NCBI RefSeq assembly: GCF_003589595.1
Contig: NW_020653856.1
Location: forward strand, 1,220,961-1,284,960
From: Hyposmocoma kahamanoa
Lineage: Eukaryota > Arthropoda > Insecta > Lepidoptera > Cosmopterigidae
DNA length: 64,000 nucleotides
Direction of reading: 5' to 3'
Below, piece by piece: positions 13,301-22,300 of this stretch (positions are counted from its first letter, which is position 1; each line of letters starts with the position of its first letter). The translations under genes were made by a program, and so were the position numbers. Under the pieces are notes generated by a model that saw only the letters and a list, made by a program, of their open reading frames with translations, did not search any database and had not been told where the DNA came from.

Positions 13301-16300
13301 AGGGACGTAGTCAAGTGTGTATCCACGGTGTGAAGGTGATGAAACGGAGACGGAGAACAGGAAGCAGGGATGGGCCACCCACGTTAGTGACACACGGGTT
13401 AGTCGCATTCCATTCATGCGTAGAAAGATAGAATTGAATTAGATTAGAATATAAACTTTATGTCATGAAGCTACTGTAAAAATCTGGTTGTTTTTTAGTT
13501 TTGTGTCGGTTTTCCAAAGAATTTTAAACAATTGTCGTCCTTATTACTGTACGTTGGTGTGAACACAATACAGCAGTGGAATCTGATGACATGAAGTTTT
13601 TTTTTAATTTATATACACATACCGACCGACAAGAGTGAAAAGTGTTCGACAGAAAGTTTTGTGAAAACATTTACAAGTCTCTTTACAGTGCAACATAAAA
13701 AGGTTTCAATACACACTCATCGACGATAATTCATACAAAAAAAAAACACAATTGGTATGGAATGAATTTCCAACTAATCGCATCACATAGTATATAGTCG
13801 GATTTTTTTATTACTAACTAACTGACAGCTTCCAATGGCACTTTGAAATATAATTTCAATTTTTTTCAAAATTTCAAATAACCAAACCCATATAGTTATG
13901 TGTTTGATTCAGTTCTCAATGAAATCACTGAATCAGTGTCAGTAAAAAAAAAACTTTTTTTTTTATAATATCAAGTGACAGGACGAACAAGTCGTGCGCC
14001 TAGTCCAAGTTAGTTATTCTACAGGATATATCATGGAGTGTGCGATGGAATTGCACGATTTAATTCCGAGTTTCCCCTTTACATCATCGGCTTCATTAAA
14101 CGTAGGCTGGGGTTCCACTCCTATGTTGCAGGTATTCGAAGGATACGCACGAAACGTTACGCTTCCACATTTATATGGCAAACGGATATGGATTAGAATT
14201 CCTTGCCTGCAGACTTATTCCCTGAACGCTATAACGTGGGCCTTTTCAAGGCGAGAGTGAATAAGCATTATTTAAGTGTGCACGCTCCATCGCTGACCTC
14301 ATCGTCACTTTTCATCAGATGAGATGGAGGTCATAATGTACACTTTTTTTTTAATTAAACAATTTTCACTATTAAGGAATATAATTATTCTGTTATGAAA
14401 TTACATTAATAATAACTAGATTTACTATTGAGTCAGTGCAGTGGACCCTTCACCTTATTTTTCTTATATTAAAACTAGGAACTCACTAACTAAAAATCCG
14501 ATTATAATCGTAATTATTGCATGATCAAACCGTGAATCGTAGTCGGGGAGTGTGGCTTGACCTTTGAGGTAAATGCATATTTACACTTTTCCATTAACTA
14601 CGTTACAAATAGTTGTGCGATTCAGTTAATTCATTAATAATACCATTGAACAGTGTTTTATATCATTATTATTAAAAGTTTAATTAACTGGGATTCAGAG
14701 TTTTATAATAAAGAAGTTATAAAAAAGTTTATACTTTAATGCTACGTAAGCTTCGTCCCTCAATTCATGCAATATAGATTATATTACAAAATATTAGCAC
14801 ATATTTCGGTTTGTATATTGTATTGTCTTTTTTCATATAAGACCGAATGACAATTTTCAAAATGACTTTTCAATATGGCGAAGGCACAAATTGAGTAAAA
14901 GAAAAGCGAACCTCGATGTAACTACAAAATAGTTGTAATAATTTCTTCAAGTAATAGTCTTTTAGACACACAAAAGAATGTTCCTAATGCTATCTAATCT
15001 GAAGGCACAATTTCAATGTTTACAACATCAACAGGCTGCCATTCGTAAGTGGCCACCAGAGGGCACGCGAGGTACTCAAAACAAGCTAAACAATCTCCGA
15101 TTGCATATAAGCTGTGGTAGCCTAATCGTTTGATGAACTGCCTCTCAAGCAGAGGGTCGTGGGTTCGGATCCCGAATCGCACCTCAGGGTTTCTCGGAAT
15201 TTTGCGCGAAATTTAATTTGAAATTTATCATGAGCTTTTCGGTGAATGAAAACAACATGTTGCACGTTGCACGTTGAAAAAGGTTCACAGCCCTCGGAAA
15301 ACGTGTGAAGTCCAGAACCCGCATTGGGCCAGGGTGGCTGACTATGGCCAAAACACTCGTCTGAAAAGTGATCCGTGCCGAACAGTGGGATGTATAAATG
15401 GGTTGATAATGAATGGATTGCATAAAAAAATCCGTTTCGACGCATTATGCCAGAAACAAGCAGAACGTCAGCCCCTGTGTGTCAGGAGGAAGGCCTGTTA
15501 CTGGCAGTGACATTTGGCATTTTGAGAATCTGGCATTTTGCGAATCTGGCATTTTGCGAATCTGACATTTAGCCCGTTTGGCATTTTGCATTTCCGGCAC
15601 AATGCGTCAAAACGTAAAAATCTTATGACTCAGTAAGAGAACGATGTAATTCCTAAATTACGTTACCAATAAAGGTGAAGGAAAAGATCGTGATGAAACC
15701 TTAAGAAAACCAAAGAAAGTTCACAACCCGCAACAGACCAGCACGGCGTGACTGTACTAAACCTTGAGACTCGTACCCAGCAGTGGGACGTACAAAAGGC
15801 TATTATTGATAATAATATACACACTCGTAGCCCCGCACTAGGGGACCTCATTCGTGAGTGCCATGGACACATATCGACCGATATAAGACGCGCGGCGCAG
15901 CTCTACTGTTGTTCACTCAAAGAAATGTGTATTTGATCTAGTATAATGGTCTAATAATAGATCATTGTATTTTGTAAAGCGGTGCAGTATGTTCCGTCCT
16001 CTTTTTAATTTTTGCGTAAAGGAATATAATGTTATCTTTTGCATTGCTCGTCACGTATTCCGGTTGGGGTAATTTGAATTTGAGGCTTAGTCATTACACT
16101 GGTCTCCTGAGCAGGAAGGTTTAGGCCATAGTTCGTCGCATGGGCTCATTGCGTGTTGGAGATTTCAACACGTATTCAAAAGGAATCTTCTTCAGTGTTT
16201 CGTCGTGAAGTCTTTCTTTATCGTTACCGAGAGGGGTTGCCGCTAGACATTCACAAATCGACCCCTCACACGTAACGTATCGTATGTCGAAATTGTCAAG

Positions 16301-19300
16301 TTTACAGGGGAGCCTTTTAAAGTTCTGAATTCACTGAAATGAGCGTAACACTTGACCATAATTTCTCAGTTTTATTCGGCAAAGCTCGTGCTTAGACGGA
16401 GTATTATAAAATCCTAAATTTCTTAGATGATCATTCTATGTGAGTGACGAGTTTTGCCGAATAAAACTGAGAAATGCTAAAGTCACGTGTTATGCTCATT
16501 TCAGTGAATTCAAAACTTTAAAACGTTCCCCTGTAAACTTGGCAATTTCGACATACGATACTTTACGTAGGAGGGGTCGATATAGACAACCACAAATCAT
16601 ACCCAAAATCACGAGAGAAATAAATGTAGGCCATACAAATACTTCTCCGACCCGGGAATCGAACCCGGGTCCTCCTCGTGGCAGTCCAGCGTGGCAACCG
16701 TTTGGCCACAGAGGCAGTTAAAATATAATTTAAAAAAGTTAAAAATTAAATAAATATGTTTCTACTGCCTAAATGCCTAGCCTATAATATCAACTTTTAA
16801 AATAGTCTCGAAAGTCTCGTTTTTCGCGGGATGTTCGAGACCACTGCGAGTCTCGACTTTTTAATATGCTATACACAGCTGTGGGTAAAGTCGGGCTGTG
16901 GAGGTTGATGAGATTATAGTAGAATCAAACATACATACTATAAGCTAATTAATTATTACAACGTGCCCTCTAGTGAATGTGGTAAGTAACAAAAATCACA
17001 CCACTCAGTAAACAACAATATGCAAAAAATTATTATACTGACCTTCTCGAGTTCCAAATCAATATCCTGTTGGTAAACAGATACGTTGGGCTCGGTATTC
17101 TCGGTCGTCTGTATATGCGCCTTCAGCTCGGTTATCTGCGATTTAAAAAACATATATGTATTATTGACAAGGTAACAGGGAATGTCCATGAAAATGTGTT
17201 TAAATTTCAAGGCAAGGTAAAAGTTCCCTACTCGCATTTATTTCTAACCGACTTCAAAAAAAGGAGGAGGTTCTCAATTCGACTGTATGTTTTTTTTGTA
17301 TGTATGTATAACTCCGGTATTTGTGAACCGATTTTCATGATTCTTTTTTTGCTGGAAAGGGAGTATTTCCATAGTGGTCCCATTTCATTTTGAAGAAAAT
17401 CATTCACCTCCGAGGGTGGCTAATCACGCATGAACATTCATTTTTATAAATAGCGCCTAAATTTTACTTAAAGAGCAATCATTTTAATGATTGGTTTTGC
17501 TATTCTCCAATTCAAGGCGTTTTTCTTTCTCAATATACTTTGAGTAGTGAGAACCGATTTTTATTATCTCCTGTGCCAAGTCCTGTATAGTGGCGAACTA
17601 GGAGATATTTCAATAAAACTTGGCAAATAGATGTAATTCCACGTACTTTTGAGGTCGGTTTTTTTAATACTCTGTACTGAGATTATATAATACCAAGTGA
17701 AGGGCTAGTTGTGGGCCTGGTGGTAAACCACACTCTGGTCCATAACAATTGCAGTGCCACTCAGAGCTTTAAATCACAAAGATCTGAGAGGCACTGCCAC
17801 TGCGCCCATCACCCTGAGACATAAGTTGACAAGTCCCATGTGCCTGCCATTTCACCAGCACCCTTAACCTTCCAAACCAGAACGCAGTAATGCTCACATT
17901 ACTGCTTGGCGGCAGAAATAGGTAAGGTTGCAGTACTTCCCTGGACGAACTCATTCACAGGGAGCTCTACTGCTACTAAAAAAAGTGATTGGTTTTTGAT
18001 GTGCGACGTATTGAACCAACCAAGATCCAGAGCTGTAATTGTAGCCAGTATCTCTGAGTCGGTAGCCCAACTATTCAAAGAAGTCCCGAGCTTCCAAATC
18101 TGGGCCCCGCCGTTTCAACAACGACTAGTATACGAAGTCGTACATCGGCTCCAGGGCATAATACTTTGCATAAATAAATAAAATATAAGTTTAGACATCG
18201 AATTTGCTATGCATTAGATTTGCTTGGAATGTTTGCATTACGTTCAAAAAACGGTCTCGGAAAGTTTGTCATTTAAGGACCGTACGACTTGCTTCCGGCC
18301 AAGGCCTGCAAAGTAAGCATGAAAATCCATTACTGTCCTCTTCTCTACACTTTTAAATATACCTACTAATAATGAACTATGTCAACAGGCAAAAGAAAAA
18401 CTCATACAGCCAACTGCCCAGTGTTCATACCTGCGATAATTAAAATTACTTACCAGTACCGCTTACTTAAAAAAAAGAAAATGGCGGTAACATTTAATTT
18501 AAAATGTTTTGGTATGTATTTGTTTTGACGTCTTTTTTGTATTTTGGTCGCGAAAATGAGTGCCAGTGAGAAGAGCGATAACGAGAACACAGAAGTTCAG
18601 TAGACTATTATAATGTGCCCGGAAAAACAAAAACATTTTCTTTTCGCAATTGTATTGTATAAATTTTATTGTTAATTAATATTTTTTTACTTTTTCTATT
18701 GTACATCTTCCTCTCTTTAGTCTTTTATTATTTCCTCGCATGGTTTGAGAAAAATTCTATAGATGCCTCGGCGGGAACGGGGATTGCTTTACTCGTATTA
18801 ATACGAGGCCTCGCTGTCGCTCGTCCTTGTAACTCATACTCGTCCAGCAATCCCTTAATTCCTGGCCTCCGTAATAGTATACTATACCTTTGCCTCGAGA
18901 GTGGTGATGGCCTCAGTGTGTCGGCTTTGCAGATCGTTGACATAAGCCACATGCTCCGCTTTTAGCTCCTCTATCAGCTGTTCGTGTTTCTTGTTTGTTT
19001 GTTTCAGCGCTTGCTCCAGTTGTGTCGGCTGAAATTATTAAAAATAAAATATAAGTAACAATTCAGAGACATCGTCATAGACTAATGAAACTAGAGCAAA
19101 TCGTGGTTAACAAACTAGGGTAGGCCTATACCCAGCAGTGATTTGAAGACTTGCTGTGAAAATATTCGTAATTTTTTTACTTCAATAATGTTTTTTGCCA
19201 TCATTCTATTGGATGAGCTTGATTGATCGAAACTAATAATCGTTAAACAAAAATCCTTGGCAGCATAGTTACAGCATAAGACAAATAGTGTAACTCCATG

Positions 19301-22300
19301 CAAATGTGTGCGCACGCACACATTCCGATTACCTCGCGGTGCACTCGAGTCGCAAAGCACGGATGGCACGTACCAATCATTATTGAATTATTGAAGAGTT
19401 CGCTCGGCGTTTAAAATATTTTATTAAATTTAATTGCACTGTACTTCTCTTATACGTCAAGATTTTATAAAAAGTTTAATGCTCGAAAAATCGGAATTAT
19501 TTCATATAAGCTTAAAGTATAGAAAAAAAGTAAACATTTGCTAAATTAATTTTATAAAATCCAATTCTGCAGCATTCTTAGTAATTATTTTATACCTTTA
19601 CCGTTATGGCTCTATGCGTTTTTACCTTTTACAAATTTTAGTTCGAGTTGTATTATCTATAGAAGAATAGCTGGCCATGTTCATTAAAAAAAAAACACAA
19701 AAATCCCGCCATTTGAAAATTGTGTAATTGTTTCGTTGTGAAACGATATTTATTTACACAGGAAATAAATGATCATTTTATTTATTTCCTCGCAAAAAAT
19801 GTGATGAAAGACGTTGTATGTAGTACGGGCGGTAAAAAATTCCAAACTCTCGACTCGAGTCATTGAAGCCCTCAGTCTTCGGCTTCGGGCTTCTAATAGC
19901 TCGTTCAATGCTCGTTTGTAATTTTTTATTTATCGCAATGTACTTACTATCTGTGTGTGAAACTTATAATCTTTTGAATTATAAATGTATCGCTATGTTA
20001 CACAAACTCATATTTCGTCTTTCTTTTATTTAAGATGCTATGTTATTTAGAAAAAAACAATCATTATGATTGATGCTTTCGATCAGTATAGTACTGGTCA
20101 TTGAACCTAGCTCGGAAGTCATTATTTGTAATACTAGCCCCATTTCTAATTGTTCAATTACTAACCCTTATGGATCAGTGTCCGAAACAAAAGGTTTCAA
20201 TTTGTAATACCTCGTAAGTGAGCGACGGAAACTCGGCGCTGCGCGTCCTGCGGCGGCACTGGTCGCCGGCGCCGGCCGCGGCCTCAGCCTCCAGCGAGGA
20301 CGCCGAGCCCAGTGGCGATGCGCATGCGCGCCCGCGCCACACCTCCTCCGAATAGCTGCATCATACGCAAGGCGCTTGTCACGTAACTATACCACTCACA
20401 ATGAATATTTCAATTTGTACAATATCAACCCAACACACTCAGGCTGAATCTCGCAGTCAAGAGTAACAAAAAGTAACAGAAGAGCTTCTCGGGAAAGAGT
20501 TCGTGCAGGGAATTACTGCCACCACACCTATTTCTGCCGCCAAGTAGTAAGGGTGTTGGTTAAACCACACACACATGGGACTTGTCATTTTAAGTCTCAG
20601 GGTGACGACGGCATCGGTAGTGCACTTCAGGTTTTTGCGATTTAAATCTCGTAAGTGGCACTGCAACTGTTACAGGCGGACGTGTCGCTTACCACCAAGC
20701 GCACGGCTAGTACGGACAACGGCACATCAGACTACACATTTTTGTTCGAAAATCGCCTCCAGTGCAACGGAACAAGATACGTCAATATGTAGCTTGATTT
20801 GCTGGCGTGTACCTTCCGTCACTTAATCCCATAAATAAAAATCCATCTCAAATGTAGAATCCATATTAGATCTTTCAATATTTATTACTTGTGTGTCAAA
20901 CATACTTTTATAAAGGTGTTATAAAAGTACGTTTTGTAAACCGCCTTGCTTCGTCTATAATGCGTCAAAACGTGGAATAAAGTCCAAGACGATTTAACTA
21001 AACAATATATAAAGTTTACAATTTTATCTTTTACTACTGGTTCCAATCCCTGTGGCGGCATATACCTGACTTTTTTTTTATTTAATTTTTTTAATGACTA
21101 AGTTACGTTGTGAATATCTAGTGGCTATACATCAAACAAATCACCAGAAATAGAAACGAAATAAGGGCCATTAATTATTTTATTTATGGCCATAAATTTA
21201 TAAGTGATACATCACTTATAAAAATCAAATCTTGTTTGCACTGAAATATAGACAGCGCCAACAACTGACCTGTGTGTACTCCAAAAATATTCTGTATTTA
21301 TTGTAATACAGAAAATATCTCTAGCATGCCATTGCATGCTGTTCCATTCGGTGGTGTGGGGGAAAACAGCAAAACATCTAAATACAAGACAAATGGAATC
21401 AAATTTCATCATTAAATATGTAATTTTGCAATTTTCGTCCATTATAGCAAAGCTCAAGTTAACTGGTCGATTTGAAGTGAAACAGTTGACGACACCCGTC
21501 AATTGTTTCGAACTCGTGCTAGCTAATCGGAGCGCAGTTGTCACAAATTAAATGACATTTCGTCTCTATTTCTGGTTATATACTACTCAATGTGGCTATA
21601 TCTCTCACTAACGATGAAGCATGAACGTGGCGGATTATTGCCTAAAACTTCGCATCACAGGAGACATATGCACGTCAGTGGGACGTATGTCGGGTTGATA
21701 ATGATGAAATGTACACTTAAGTTCTAAGTTCAACTTGTCACACTTACCATCGCTTCTGCCTTTAGACAGCATGAATAAAACAACTTGGATTAGTAAATTA
21801 ACAATTATGCAAAAACCATCTCAACTAACAACTTACCTCCGCTCCATATCTGAACATTTCTTTTCAAAATACATCCGCAGATTCTCCATTTCTTTTTCAT
21901 GTTTAATGTTCAACTCCTCTCGCAAAGCTTCAATATCAGCATTTCCAGATTTTACAGAAGTCAAGAGCTCCCGGAGCCGTCTAGTTTCTATTGTATATGC
22001 GTGTTTATCCTGCTGCACTTGTGCTTCAAGCTCCTTTATATCGGTGTCGAATTCAATCCTCATCTTACCAATTTCGGTGCATAAAACCTGTATGATGCTC
22101 TCTCTCAATTTATTCCTCAAATTCTCCTCAATATACTCATCGAATTTACTAATGATTGTTCCTATTTTATTTTCAAAACCAGTCTGAAAATCGTCTGATG
22201 ATGAAGACTTTAAATCTGACCGTGAATAATTTATTGTTATTTCTTCGCAATCATTGTCTCTTTCGCCGTTCGAACTTTTTAATGATGACCCACCACTCAT

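Noticed and set aside
15104..15185. tRNA gene candidate
   Set aside because: The tRNA-like head is joined to the body of a Bm1-like SINE.
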